The notes under the pieces: model-generated | What the model was told of the DNA's origin: nothing | What the model saw: the letters and a program-made list of their open reading frames with translations, nothing else | Database searches by the model: none | In this document: positions 43,012-54,145 of the stretch, piece by piece | Position numbering within the stretch: the first letter of the stretch is position 1 | Layout of the letters: the number at the start of each line of letters is the position of its first letter | Translations under genes and position numbers: made by a program | Source: Phytophthora sp. 'mugwort' | Taxonomy: Eukaryota > Oomycota > Peronosporomycetes > Peronosporales > Peronosporaceae | Assembly: GCA_033558025.1 (NCBI GenBank) | Contig: JAUCEF010000009.1 | Location: 2,604,001-2,668,000, forward strand | Length of the DNA stretch: 64,000 nt | Direction of reading: 5' to 3'

Positions 43012-43074
43012 TGGTGTAGCGGATCGGTCAAAATGATTAAGACCCGATCCGCTTACCAACTGCGCCCAGACACC
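43012..43074 (-). repeat. tRNA-like segment, possible SINE head
   Basis: The minus strand reads GGTGTCTGGGCGCAGTTGG, with an A-box-like G-G-C-G-C-A-G-T-T-G-G. About 25 bases later comes GACCGATCC, one mismatch from a B-box (GWTCRANNC). A GGATCGG/CCGATCC stem occupies the anticodon-arm position and a normal cloverleaf does not fold. tRNA-derived SINEs are known from Phytophthora, so a degenerate SINE head is plausible. It is not a functional tRNA. Confidence 0.35.
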
Positions 43075-43342
43075 GACTAACGGAGGGGTTCTCCGATGAT
43101 CCGTGATCAGCTGAACTTGGTCTCGCCTTGTGTACCCGTCGGTGGTCTGGATCTGCGCTCTTGAGACTCCGAAGGATGCAGCGATGTAAAGTCTTGAACG
43201 TCCTGGCGGGACGCGGGGGCGTTGAGCAGCGCGGAAGTCTTCGCCCTGCTGCCGTTATTGGTTCCGATCTGAGGTAGTCGACCTTCGATAGGGGGCCTGG
43301 ACTTGATCCGAGGCCGAGGTTGCCGTGTGGCGTTGTTCCTTT

Positions 43343-43347
43343 CCTTG
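43343..43347. repeat. target-site duplication CCTTG, left copy (gypsy C)
   Basis: CCTTG abuts the start of the copy C 5' LTR and recurs at 50850-50854, directly after the 3' LTR. Confidence 0.7.
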
Positions 43348-43719
43348 TATAACGGGGTTACATGAAGAGTGTCAAGTCATTCTTCAGAGCAGGTGTACCC
43401 AAGTACACTAAGTGATGTAGCAAAACATCACTATGACGTCGACGGTAATAACGTAACGGATATGTACCATAAGGTATAAGGTACAAATACCTCAGAGCCA
43501 CCCAATAGGATAACATCTAGGGTACTTTACAGGTGACTAATAGTTAGTATGTAGACGCATTAAAACGGGCCACCTATAAATATTATTCAGTCTTAAAATC
43601 CACCTAATCTTGGTAACAGTACCCCAGACCAGGGACTAGTGAACTGCCGTTCACAGAAAGTTTGTATACTCTCCGGAAGTCACACTTCCTGTGCACAAGG
43701 TGTTGTCAGCCCCGTCACA
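43348..43719 (+). repeat. 5' LTR of copy C
   Basis: A 372-bp LTR starting TATAACGGGGTTACATG (second base changed from the G of copies A and B) and ending CCCCGTCACA. A TATAAATATT box lies at about 43588. Confidence 0.78.
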
Positions 43720-43787
43720 CTTGGCAGCACTTGTAGTCAATCCACGCCTACGCGGGTTACTGCCTGAAACCTCTGGGTCCTAGCAAC

Positions 43788-44627
43788 ATGGACCGGAACG
43801 AGTTTCCTCATCTGAACGACTCACAGTTCGAGTCCGTTCGTAAGATGACTGGCATCTTTGGAATGAATGCCTTGAGCAGCTTGGCGTCATCAACGCAAGC
43901 TGAGCAGGGGCTCATTGGACATGTTCGAAGTAGCCCGCAGATTCCGGCCGCAGAGTCGAAACCGGCCTACCCCAAGCCGTTAAGGCTGAAGATAAACTCT
44001 TATGAAAGGAAGGAAGGTGAAAACCTTCACTACTGGGTGCGAAAAGTAGAGCTCGCAATGGATGCGGCTCTCATCTCTTCGGAGCACCTCCATGTGGCTT
44101 TCGCCCTCTCCAACCTTAGCGGGCGTGCTAAGAGTTGGGCGTATACGCGGGAAACGACAACGCCTGGATGCTTCGCATCCTGGGCTCAGCTGTGTGAACA
44201 GCTTAGAGCCGCGTTCCTCTCGGTGAACTATGAGTACCGCCAGCGGTCACGCTTCCTGTCATGCAAACAGGGAAGTCGTGAGCTGCACGAGTAATCCAGG
44301 ATATGCGGGAGCCCATCGCATCCCTCGTGGGAAACCCACTCCATGAGCACATCAAGGTGACGGTGTTCATGGACGGCTAAGAGTAGGCCCGGCCCGCACC
44401 CAGCTGCTTCGGGTGCAGGCCAGTACTCTGGAAGAGGCGATCCAACTCGCCCTCCTACAGGAGTATAATCACCGCTAGGCGCGCACGCCGGCGGCGATGT
44501 GGCCAGGGCTGCGACGCCAAGTCACGGGAGCCCCAGCAGGCCTGTTCCCATGGAACTTGCGCTCGCCGAGTAGCACGATATTCGCTGCCATAGCTGTGGT
44601 AAGTAAGGTCACATGGCACGTGCCTGT
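43788..44627 (+). pseudogene. gag of copy C, best-preserved copy of family A
   Basis: From the ATG at 43788 the frame stays open for 168 residues: an N-terminal helix region (M-D-R-N-E-F...L-A-S-S-T-Q-A-E-Q) and the capsid-like part (W-V-R-K-V-E-L-A-M through F-L-S-C-K-Q). It lacks the palindromic insert seen in A and B. It ends at the same TAA (44292-44294) as the other copies. Further on, the CCHC zinc knuckle (44586-44627) has TAA at 44604-44606. Gag would package the element RNA. Confidence 0.72.
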
Positions 44628-44775
44628 CCTGCGGGGGGACAACGAAAACGTTTTCCTCCCAAGCCCATCGCGCTCAAGGGTCGCTGGCAAAGGCCGCAAC
44701 CCCATGGGCAGGGGAACGCAGGACACCAGTAGGAGCGGAGCGCCCTACTGAGGAAGATCTAAGTCTTCATCAGCG

Positions 44776-45039
44776 GTGGTGGGCGGCGCGCACCATGGCG
44801 TCTTAGCCCCTGAGAGTATTTGCACTCTCGAATCGAAGAAGGGTAGCGTTCGGCTGCTAGTGATACACGTAAGTGTACGGGGATATACCCATCCCTTCCG
44901 AGTCTTGATAGACTCTGGGGCGTCGGAGAACTTCGCACGCCGCCAGACTGTTGCGGAGAACAGCAACAAGTTGGCCGATGCTTTACGAGAAAGCAAGGCA
45001 ACAGGACAGTGTCGGTACAACTGGCCGACGGAACGGTAG
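44776..45039 (+). CDS. aspartic protease domain of copy C
   Basis: The active-site I-D-S-G-A-S is followed by E-N-F-A-R-R. It differs from A and B by a Lys-to-Glu change just after the motif. It is an isolated open fragment. Confidence 0.6.
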   Translation: MVGGAHHGVLAPESICTLESKKGSVRLLVIHVSVRGYTHPFRVLIDSGASENFARRQTVAENSNKLADALRESKATGQCRYNWPTER

Positions 45040-45436
45040 TTACCGTTTCCAAGGTCCATGTGAATCTAGCTGTGAAGTTCGAGGACTTCGACAGCATGGA
45101 GCAGTTTACTGTCTGGCTCGTGAAACATGAGCCATGAATCGATTGGCGAAACAATGCCATCGGGGCCAGCCAGCCCGCAGTTACTGGGAGTGCATTGGTG
45201 AGTCATGTTCCCACCTCTGCCAGGACTGGGAGTCCGAAAGGGGCGCCGGGATGCAGGAGCACCCAGTGGATGTTTGGAGGCCGCCGACGTATTGAGCGAC
45301 TCCCTAGAGGCGGTGGCAGCAGAAGCTGCAGCTGGTCGAGTGCGGCAGTTCGTACAGGATAGCCCTCGACCCCCCCGCCGGAATCTAGATCGGCGGCCAA
45401 GGCTTCAAGAGTGGCGGTGCCCGGAGGCACCGACCA

Positions 45437-45670
45437 GGTGGGTAACCTAGGTCCACACCGGGTCACCCAGACTGAAACAGGCGTGGAAGACGCTCGAGGC
45501 GCTTCCTGTGTGGGTAACCACGTTCCACACCGAGTCACCCAGACAGAAACTGGCGAGGAAGACGCAGATTGCGCTTCCGCTGTAGGTAACCTTGTTCCAG
45601 GTCGCCCAGACCATAACTGAAGAAGAAGTGGCGGAATGCACTTCTTGTGTGGGTAACCATGTTCCACGCG
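45437..45670 (+). repeat. 24-residue tandem repeats in the protease-RT linker, copy C
   Basis: Units start V-G-N-x-[VG]-P and continue R-V-T-Q-T-E-T-G-x-E-D-A. The first two are in one frame (45437-45580). A third is truncated and a fourth resumes in another frame. This copy shows the repeat most clearly. Confidence 0.68.
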
Positions 45671-45934
45671 AAGCCCTAGAGGCTTTGGGCGTCGCCAAAT
45701 GAGACGTCTACAGACGTGGGTAACGAAGTACCACGTCACTGTCGCCATCGACGACATAATCGACACCGCAAGTCGAGTCTGAAGTCATTTCAGACTGGGG
45801 TCGCTTCAAGCAACTCGGAACCCAGGGCCCAGGTTCTTCCGACGCGGTCAGTCGAAGAGTGTTATCACATCCTCGACGGCGAGACCGGCCATCGGGTCAA
45901 GGCAGGCGGCATCTAGCTAGAGCCGCTGCCAGAG

Positions 45935-47447
45935 GTGTCAGAGCGCCTGATCCTCGAAGAGTTGACGCCGACAGATTTCCTGGCCGACCTGAAGGCAGGG
46001 GAAATCGCGGAGGTGGTACTCTTGAAGCAAGAGTCCACTCCAGAGGAATTGAATTCCGCCTCGGTTATGGACGAGGACGTCCTGGAGGCATTCTCCTCCC
46101 AGCGTGCCTCGCGCTTGGGTTCTGAGATTCTCAAGAACCCGAAGGGTCCAGTGTATCCTTCGATGAAGGCATGTGTTGTCAAACAACATGGCCGGGTGCA
46201 AGTTATACAGCACACTGGATCTGGTGGACAGATACTACCAGATCCTGATGCGCGCAGAGCGACATCCCGCTCACTGCAGTGAGCACCCCGAGCGGTATGC
46301 TCTGGGAGTGGCTTGTGATTCCACAGGGCCTGTCTAATGCCCCGGCGACGTTCAATCGCCTGGTCACGCAGTTGTTTAGACCACTGCGTGCGTACGCAGA
46401 TATATACTTCGATGACAGCTTCATCCATCGCCGAGCCGAGGGAGGCGAGACGGCTATGGAGGTGCATTTGGAGCACCTTCGTCGAGTATTGGAAGTCATG
46501 AAAGTGAACAAGCTCTATGCCAACATCGACAAGTGCGTATTCGCGGCGCAAGAGATCAAAGTTCTCGGTTGCTTTGTTAGCAATGTCGGCGTTCGAGCCT
46601 CCAGGAGAAGGGCAAAGCCATTTCGGCTTGGCAACACCAAGGTCCCAGAAGGACGTGAGGAAGTGGCTGGGCTTATCCAACTACCTCCATAAGTACAGCG
46701 AAGGTACGCGGGTCTGGCTAGACCCTTGTCGGATCTTCTGAAGAAGGATGCCGACTGGCACTGGGGGCGTGAGCACCGGGAAACCTTTGACAATGTCAGT
46801 CAAGCCTTCGGAAGGCGCCTGCCCTGGCACTGCCGGACGACACGAAGCCGTTCAGCGTCGTCTGTGATGCATCCGATTATGCAATCTGGTGTGCATTGCT
46901 GCAACACGATGCAGCAGGACGTGAACGAGTGATCTCGTTTCAGTCCAGGCAGCTCAAGGCTGCCAGACGGAACTACCCCGTTCATGACAAGGAGCTTTTT
47001 GCCATGAAGTACGCCCTTGTCAAGTTCCGGGTGCACCTCCTGGACTCCCAGTCCTTTGTGATCTACACAGATCATGCATCCTTATGGACGGCGACAAATC
47101 CGCCCCACCTGTCCCAAAGGATGGCGAGGTGGCTGTCCTTCTTCGCGGAATATAACTTCCGCGTCGAGTACAAGCCTGGCAAGCTCAACGTGCTTGCCGA
47201 TGCGTTGTCACGCTCGCCAGACTATAAGCTGGCGAACATAAGTCGCGCCACGACCGATCTATATGATGAGATACGCATGGAATATCGGGGCGACGAAGCC
47301 CTGGCACCTTTGGTGCGTCTCCTGCCCGTTGGCAAGGAAGCCAAGGCCGAGTGGCTCAGCCACGTCAGAGAGCCCGGCTCCATCCATACGAGTGGGCCGA
47401 TGGTCTGCTCTACTATCGAGTGGAGCCCCACGAAACCCCTCGGGTAG
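45935..47447 (+). pseudogene. reverse transcriptase and RNase H of copy C, fingers deleted
   Basis: A short N-terminal piece (45935-46150) is followed by a deletion, then the palm (46279-46692: W-L-V-I-P-Q-G-L-S-N-A-P-A-T-F-N-R-L and YFDD at 46405-46416). Next is a frame change after V-L-G-C-F-V-S-N. Then comes an intact RNase H (46896-47447: Y-T-D-H-A-S-L-W-T-A and V-L-A-D-A-L-S-R). The palm carries S-F-I-H-R-R instead of the usual I-F-V-H-S-R. Confidence 0.78.
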
Positions 47448-48666
47448 TCGTTCCAAGCGACGAGGACTTTAAGTTTGACATCCTACAGGAGGCTCACGAT
47501 GCGCCGTCCAGCGGTCACCTGGGCCGCGACAAGACCTTCCAATCGGTCTCTCAGTACTTTTGGTGGGCCCGCATGTACAATGGGTCGCACAGTACGTGAA
47601 GACATGTGAAACATGTCAGCGGGTGAAACCCGCCGGGCACGCCTCGGCTCCTTTGCAGAGCCTGCCCGTTCCAGTGGACTGCTGGAGGTCGATGAGTCTG
47701 GATTTCATCTTCGGACTTCCAGCCGACGGCCACGGGAACACCGGCATCTTGGTGTTCGTGTGCCGTCTGAGCAAGATGGTGCGTCTTGCTCCGGTCAAAA
47801 ACACAGTGACCGTGGAACAGGTTGCGAAGCTGTTCCGGGATGGCGTTTTCCGCCGTCATGGTCTGCCGGAGACAATTTTCTCGGATCGTGGCCCGCGGTT
47901 TACCTCTGATTTCTGGCGAAAGCTGTTCCAACTACTTGGAACAAGGTGCACATGTCCACTGCCGATCATCCTCAAACGGATGGGCAGACGGAGCGTGTCA
48001 ACCGGTGCTTGAAGTCACTCTACGCAGTGTCTGTGCGGAAGCTCTTCGCACTTGGTCAGAACGCCTGCCAGTAGTTGAGTTTGCACTCAACAATGTGGTT
48101 CACGCATCGACCGGGTATACCCCGTTCTATCTGAATGGCTTACGCCATCCACGGGTGCCGCTCACTTTGCGAGGCAGCACCCCGTCTTCAGTTCTAAGTG
48201 GGGGAGAGGCTCGGAAAGCGCTTTGCTCCCAGGCCCCGGACATGAGACCAGTTTCCTTACGGAAACAAGCGGTTGCTTTTATAGACACCAGGCTGAACGT
48301 AATCATCTGTGTCCGTGATGCCATTGCAGCGGCACAGAACAAACAAAGGAGTACTCTGACAAGAATGGAAGAGGAAATTTAAACGTGTTTAATGTTGGGG
48401 AGTTAGTCCTACTAGACACTAGGAACTTGCTACTCACCACGGTGAGTTACGTTGGGAGCAACAAGCTGAAGCACCGCTTCGTTGGACCCTTCGTGGTGCT
48501 GGCCAGGCATGGTGCGGCATATACCATTGACCTGCCTAAGTCGATGACGACCCACCCAGCGTTCCACATGGGCCTTTTGAAGCGGTACCATGTTCCGCAG
48601 GGCTCACAGGCCACAGCTGTACAAAGCGAGGATGCGACCCTTCTCACTGAGCGCGCCCAGAGCTAG
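47351..48666 (+). pseudogene. integrase region of copy C, frame-broken
   Basis: The zinc domain (47351-47599), catalytic core in two frames (47560-48012 and 47822-48382) and GPF module (48385-48666) are arranged exactly as in copy A, including the position of each frame change. Only a handful of residues differ, for example Glu for Ala in the L-P-V-V-E-F-A-L-N-N-V block, which restores the usual E-F-A-Y/L-N motif. Confidence 0.78.
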
Positions 48667-50727
48667 AAGCCCAGGTCCCTTGCGGGGCCGCGGAAGGGCC
48701 TCTATACGAAGGAACCCCGGCTGCATTCGCCGAGTATGAGCCATAGTGATATGGCTGGGAGTACGCAGGAGGCGCGCCCGCCTGGGGCACAGACAGGCCA
48801 CAGGAGGTCCCGAAAGAGAGACAACTCCCGTTGGACTCGGTCCATGGACGCCCAAAAGGCATCCAGACGTTTGAAAATATCGTCCACGCTATTCGTACGA
48901 TGATCGACACATCCTTCTAGGGCCGCCAAGTCATCGGCCAGACGATTCACGTCGTCACGAATCATCCCAAGCACCCCAGCGCTCCCGGCCCGGGCGGCAG
49001 CTGCCCCGCCCTCACCAAGTCCAAGCGCAATCTCAAGCGCAAGGACTCGACGACGAAGAGCGGTGTCTTCAAAACCCCGAGGTGGAGCCCAAGGCGGCAC
49101 ACCAGGTCCTGAGCTGGGCAGGAGGGGCGGCGCCTCATACTCGTACTCGTTCGAGGCACTACCGCCTCTCCTTGGCCGTAATGGGGAGACCCACTACCAC
49201 GTGGAGCGTGTGCTCCAGGAGCGGCGCGTTCACGGGAAGCGCCAGTTCCGCGTGAAGTGGAGAGGATACTCGGAAGCTGAGTGCTCCTGGGAGCCGTACT
49301 AACGGCTCCAGGCTGACTGCCCCGAAGGCTGTCGCGATCTGGGAACAGAATCGGCGACGGCTTCGTAAGTAGTTTGGGCTTTCTTGCCCGAACGGGGTGT
49401 GGTCGTAGAGCCAAGACCACACCAGCGCTCATCATGAGCGCTAGAAGCGGAATGCTTCTGCAGTTCTCGAGAAAGCTGCTGTTTGCCAATCACATGGGCA
49501 AACTCAATACGTAGATCTCGGAGGTCAAGGATGGCCTCCAGGGTGAGATCCTGCCGGAGAACCTCGAGTTGTCCTTGTGAACAGCGTGTAGCTGCCCACT
49601 TCCAAAAGACGGCCTCGGCCTTTAGGAAAGAGTCACAGTTTGGGAGCTTCATGGCTGGATAGCCCCACAGAGGTCGCAGTCCCGACCGGAGATCTGGCTT
49701 CTTTCGCCGACTCGCGAACTCCTTGAACGGGATGTTGTGCGGTGCCAGGAGCACGCAGCAAGCGATGCTCACGTTTGGAACAGGGGCTGCTTGGCCACCA
49801 GGTGGCGCGCATAAGCGCCCCGAGAAGAGCGCCCGCCAAGAAGCACGCGAGGCGGCTGGAGCTGACCCATGTAGGCGTCGGCTCCGTGGGACTCCTCAGG
49901 AGGGAAGTACCCGGGAGCTCAAGGCGGTCCCCCCACGAACAGGTGAAGAGTACTTCACAGGCGACCGAGTCGCCGGGGCCCGCACTCCTTATGACGAGCA
50001 GCCTGGTACTCCAACTGCTGTCCGTCGAGATCGATGGAGATCTCTCGGCCGATTTGGCCCTCTTCCTCCTCGTCGGAAGAAGAACTGAAGAGGCCCGTGT
50101 TCGTGAGCGTGAGGGTTCCATACTCTTCACGATTGGAGAACTGTAAGCAGCTCGCCGCTTACGGCTGACTTCCGAGGCTGATGCAGCCATGACGCGGGCA
50201 ATTGCCTCAGCGAGCGTCAAGTTCTTGACCGGAGAACGAGATTTCTCTTCGTCCTCCTTGGGTGAGCGCGAGCTCTCTGACGCCGGACGTCTTCGGCGCG
50301 TCGCCATCGTCGCCGTTATGGTTAGACAGTGGGGTACGGGACCCAAGCGAGTCCGACTGACTCGGGTCGCCGTCAGACGCCTTGACGAGCGGGATTTCGT
50401 TATCGCCCCAGGACATGGGAGATTTGCCCGAGCCCTCCTCAAAGTCCACGCGGAGCTCAGGGTCCTCCTCAGGCGGTTCAGGTGCCTTGGGGGTCACCTT
50501 GGATGCCACCTTGGTGGATCCCTTAGCGGCAGAGCCTTTGCCGGACGCTTAGAGCTCTTAGCCTGCTGCTTGGCAGCAACAGGCTTGACAGGAGCTTTCG
50601 CACCGCTGCCAGACGAGTCTTGGTCATGCTTGAGGCTGACGTGGAAGCGGAAGAAAAAGAAGAGCACTTGCAAGTGCTGGGGCACAAAAGGAAATGAACT
50701 GTCACCTATAAATATATTTATCTTCAT
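48644..50727 (-). pseudogene. antisense ORF of gypsy copy C
   Basis: The same antisense region as in copy A. The ATG at 50727 (M-K-I-N-I-F-I-G-D) lies inside the 3' LTR, and here the first segment stays open through A-P-V-K-P-V-A-A-K-Q-Q-A-K-S-S-K-R. The acidic block (50509-50207), the Arg/Ser-rich and central domains (50442-49299), the coiled coil (49100-48702) and the Pro/Tyr/Gly tail ending at 48644 follow in shifting frames. Shared frame changes with copy A show that the lesions predate both insertions. Function unknown. Confidence 0.6.
49063..49302 (+). CDS. chromodomain of gypsy copy C
   Basis: It is nearly identical to the copy A chromodomain (H-Y-H-V-E-R-V-L...F-R-V-K-W-R-G-Y...C-S-W-E-P-Y and stop). 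It lies opposite the putative antisense intron 49159-49299. Confidence 0.72.
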   Translation: MSSKPRGGAQGGTPGPELGRRGGASYSYSFEALPPLLGRNGETHYHVERVLQERRVHGKRQFRVKWRGYSEAECSWEPY

Positions 50728-50849
50728 TTTACCTAATGTTAGTAACAGTCCCACAAGCCAGGGACTCGTGAACTGCCGTTCACTGAGACTTTGTACACTC
50801 CCCGGAAGTCACACTTCCTGGGCGCAAGGTGTTGTGTACCCCGTCACAC
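50700..50849 (+). repeat. 3' LTR of copy C, short form
   Basis: A 150-bp repeat that starts TGTCACCTATAAATATA right after the polypurine-like AAAAGGAAATGAAC and ends CCCCGTCACA. It corresponds only to the 3' part of the 372-bp 5' LTR. Confidence 0.72.
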
Positions 50850-50854
50850 CTTGA
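50850..50854. repeat. target-site duplication CCTTG, right copy (gypsy C)
   Basis: Matches 43343-43347. Confidence 0.7.
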
Positions 50855-50984
50855 GTTGCTTCCCGCTTCCTTTAGCGGGATCTAGCGAGTTGAGAGTCGA
50901 AGCCATCGTTGGCCAAGCATTGAATGCCGATCGATCGAGGTATGCGCTTGAGCAGAAATTCGCTAGCGTGGTGGCGGTGGTGAT

Positions 50985-51002
50985 GGGGGGGGGGGGGGGG
51001 GG
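50985..51002. repeat. G18 homopolymer
   Basis: Eighteen G bases. Length may be unreliable in assembly. Confidence 0.85.
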
Positions 51003-51249
51003 CAATATCCGATCCGATCCTTCACCGCGACGCTTGATCTGCTACCTTGGCCTAGTTGATACTTGGGAAGGCCAATGTAGATCCCTTCCAGCGGCACTTA
51101 AAGCACCCAAGTAGTCCAATGTAAATTCGAGTCTTATTGTCGTTTATCCTTTCTTGTCCTATCTTCCCATCTTGAACCCTATCTCGTACCACCTGAATAT
51201 CCTGAATCTTGCCCTTCTTCAACCACCCAACACGTACCTTCTTCAAACT

Positions 51250-51860
51250 TGCCCATCCCCGAGGATGGTTGCTAGTCGAATCCCGATCCGCCAGATCGCG
51301 GACGTCAGGACACGTATGCCGATCTGCCAGCACCTATCGGCCCGATCGGCCAGATCGCGTACGTCAGAACGCGTATGCCGATCTGAAAGCCGATCAACCC
51401 GATCTGCCGATCCCGGACGACGGGGAGTAGCCCAGTCTGCGGACGCCGGGTCAACCCAATCTGTCCGATCCCGCTATCGATCCACCCGATCTGGCAGATC
51501 CCGTATGTCCAACCTGTATGCCGATCTGCTAGAAAGGGTGCTGATCCGATCGAGGACTGATCTTGATCTATTATGGTCCGCTGATTATTGATCAGAGTCG
51601 ATCCAGGCCGGCCGCGATCTGTATGTCACTGATCAGTCTTGATCCACACCCCTTGACCCCAATCTTGATGTCTGGCGCCGATCCGATCTAAGCCGATCGG
51701 GAGTAAACGTGGTCCGATCCGCATGTCGCCGATCGGTCTTGATCTTCACCGCTTGCCCGTATTCGGTCTAAGATCGGCCGTGTATCGCGGGTCGATCGGG
51801 AGTGACTGTGGTGATATAAAGAGTGGATCGGTCACGATCTGGGTCGCCGTCAAACTCGCT
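51250..51860. repeat. GATC/CGATC-rich tract
   Basis: CGATC, GATCC and GATCGG words recur every 10-25 bp over about 600 bp without a clear fixed period. It may be part of the LTR or terminal region of the adjacent minus-strand gypsy fragment (52110-53300), whose 3' end would lie on this side. No partner LTR is in the window. Confidence 0.5.
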
Positions 51861-52109
51861 TTCCGCCCCCTGTCAGTTGTCCTCTGGTTGATTTCTTCCA
51901 CCTATCTTGCAGATCGGCTCATTGCCGCGGGGTTGAGAATCTTATTCGACGCTTCTCCACAACCTCCCCCTGTCCGAAGTCGTCGCCGAACAGCGGCCCC
52001 ACTTTGGTCACACTCTTCAACTCATCTATTTAGGTCGGACTACTCATTCCGGAAACTCGGATTCATCTGGGTCTCATTTTCATCTCTTCGAGCTTGCAAA
52101 ACTATGCAT

Positions 52110-53300
52110 AACTGCACAAATACATCCCATTTCCTCCGATCTGTGACCATCCCACAGATCCTTCTTCCGATCCGTCATCGCGGTGACCAACTCGCCGCGA
52201 TCCCCTCGATCTCACGATCCTCGTGGGACAGAATCACACCGAAACGATTCCGGTTAGCCTGTCCCCGAAGGAAATCGTGAAGGCGTGCTCCGCAGTTGAG
52301 ATCGGCTTCACCTACCCCGCTGGGGTCTACGTATCCTTACCAATGCACCAGAAATTCCCGATAGATCGGTCCATACCGAGTTCTTCTACCTGTCCTCATA
52401 TCAGTGATCTTCTCCACTTCGTATTCGTCTGCATCTAGATCCGGCGTCCAGCTATCTTCGGGCAACAGAGTTTCGCCAAAATTCAGTCGATCCGAGACTG
52501 GTAAAGTCAACTCGATCTGTGGCCGATCTGGGAATTTCTTGACCAACTTCAACTTGGACACATGTACAACCGGGAAGAAACGATACTCCATTCTGGTCAC
52601 CTCGAGGCGCAGTAAATATTCGTTGATCTTCTCAGCAGCTCGGAACGGACCATGCCACAGATGTGCTAGCTTACGCGCATATCCTTCTTTACGCAGTCCA
52701 GATACAGCCAAACTTGAGAACCGGCTACAATCTGATATGGAGCGGCCTCCTCATTATGCCGATCGGCTCGATCTGAGATCGCCTCCTTCAACTTGACACT
52801 GGTGTTTCCTCGCCGTTGTGTAATATCGCTGGATCTGATACCTCCATCCCCTAGGATCTCGATCTCGGGTGCGAGTACTGCCCAAAGGTATCGTGGCTTC
52901 CAACGTCGATCTGGGGTCCCATCCGTGTACTAAGTAGAATGGTGTAACCCCTCGCACTCGATCTTGGGCCGTACTGATCGCAAACGTCAGTCGCTCCGCG
53001 TACTCGTCCCAATCCTGCTGGTTGAGATCTTGAACATACATTTTCAAAGCTCGGGTTATGGTCTGTACCATCCGTTCCGCTGTTCCGTTTGCTTGTGGTC
53101 GATACGCCATCGTCGCCCTCTGTCACTGCCCGATGATCTTGTTAAACGCTCGGAAGAAGTCAGACGTGAATTCGGGTTCTTGATCATGGCGGATCGCCTC
53201 GCTAGCACCAAATCTCCGAAAGATACACTCTCGTACGACTCGGCGATCGTCTGGGCCGTTCGGGCCTTTGACAGCTATTTCGTCCAACAGGAGGTTTTGA
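52110..53300 (-). pseudogene. gypsy fragment F: integrase core and chromodomain
   Basis: On the minus strand an integrase core piece (E-A-I-R-H-D-Q-E-P-E-F-T-S-D-F-F near 53160, then Y-R-P-Q-A-N-G-T-A-E-R-M at 53110) carries catalytic Asp and Glu. The F-Y-L-V-H-G-W-D-P block follows. Next is a C-terminal module (52711-52500: L-W-H-G-P-F-R, V-H-V-S-K-L-K-L-V) and a chromodomain (Y-E-V-E-K-I-T...R-E-F-L-V-H-W) with a stop at 52335. gag, protease and reverse transcriptase are absent. It is a different family from A, D and E. Confidence 0.65.
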
Positions 53301-53314
53301 ACAGTCCCGTTTAA

Positions 53315-54145
53315 ACAATAGAAATCGCGGGTGGAACGAAGCTAACACGACTCAATTCGCATTTTCCGACACCACAACATCAATGGAATGACTGCTGTGG
53401 CTGATGTGTGTAGCGCATAGTCTACTACCGGGCATATTTTATCTCAAGGACGCGTTGTTTTTGTGAGTTCGTCGTCGTTTGCTCTCAACTGTGCGACCTA
53501 ACTCCACTGACATATTCGTTGGCCTCCTATTTAGGGACCTCTTAATTCGAGGCCGTTTGGACGATTCAAGGCCGAGGTGAATGAGCAAGTTGCCTATTGC
53601 TTTCCAGTCTGTCATTTGAAAGAATAATGTTAAATACGAAACTTAGATACACTTATGAACTTTGATGTTGGTTGAAAGAAAGCGTCGGCAAATACAAAAC
53701 GAACCGGTGGCACAGGCTCAACAGCCGTCCCTTACAAGCAAGCATCGTGGCTTAGATCTACAGAAGGGAAGAACGATATTATCGCTCACGTTCACACATG
53801 TGCCGCTGTTCTTGAAGTCTCCTAAGCAACAGGTGTTCATGAACGAATAACCGGAAGTTGGCTGGCAGCCTCAACTGTGGGATTGGGGACGACCAGGGCC
53901 AAAATCGATCTTTATTTCAGCAGCGGGGCAGCTCAATGATTGTGCTGTCGACCGCTATGAGATCAGACAAAGGCACAGGGGACCTCACGTGTGGGGAGGG
54001 GTGATACGGGCGATTTAGGTAACATATCTAGCTTTACCGATCTGCATAATCGATTCTGAAACGCAACTGCATTGTCCCGGCTTATCTAACGCTCTATTCA
54101 AGCTCTCATTATTAAGCTTAAGCTCAACCATTCAGCTTTTATAAA
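53315..54145. other. intergenic, no recognised feature
   Basis: No domain or repeat was recognised. A small 62-codon frame at 53662-53850 has no supporting evidence. Confidence 0.4.

Larger units (their letters stand above)
43348..50849 (+). mobile_element. Ty3/gypsy retrotransposon copy C (family A)
   Basis: A 7.5-kb element in the orientation opposite to copy A, with its own 5-bp target duplication. It contains 5' LTR, gag, protease, linker repeats, reverse transcriptase, RNase H, integrase, chromodomain, antisense ORF and the short 3' LTR. Frame breaks in gag, integrase and the antisense ORF are the same as in copy A. Relative to A and B it lacks about 330 bp of the reverse transcriptase fingers (junction near 46150), but its palm and RNase H are better preserved. 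Confidence 0.86.

Noticed and set aside
43012..43074. A functional tRNA-Lys gene (CTTAATC is present)
   Set aside because: The anticodon and T arms do not fold and the 3' acceptor strand is missing, so it was kept only as a tRNA-like repeat.
51250..51860. The GATC-rich tract considered as a CRISPR-like or satellite array
   Set aside because: There are no constant-length repeats or spacers and no fixed period, and the genome is eukaryotic.
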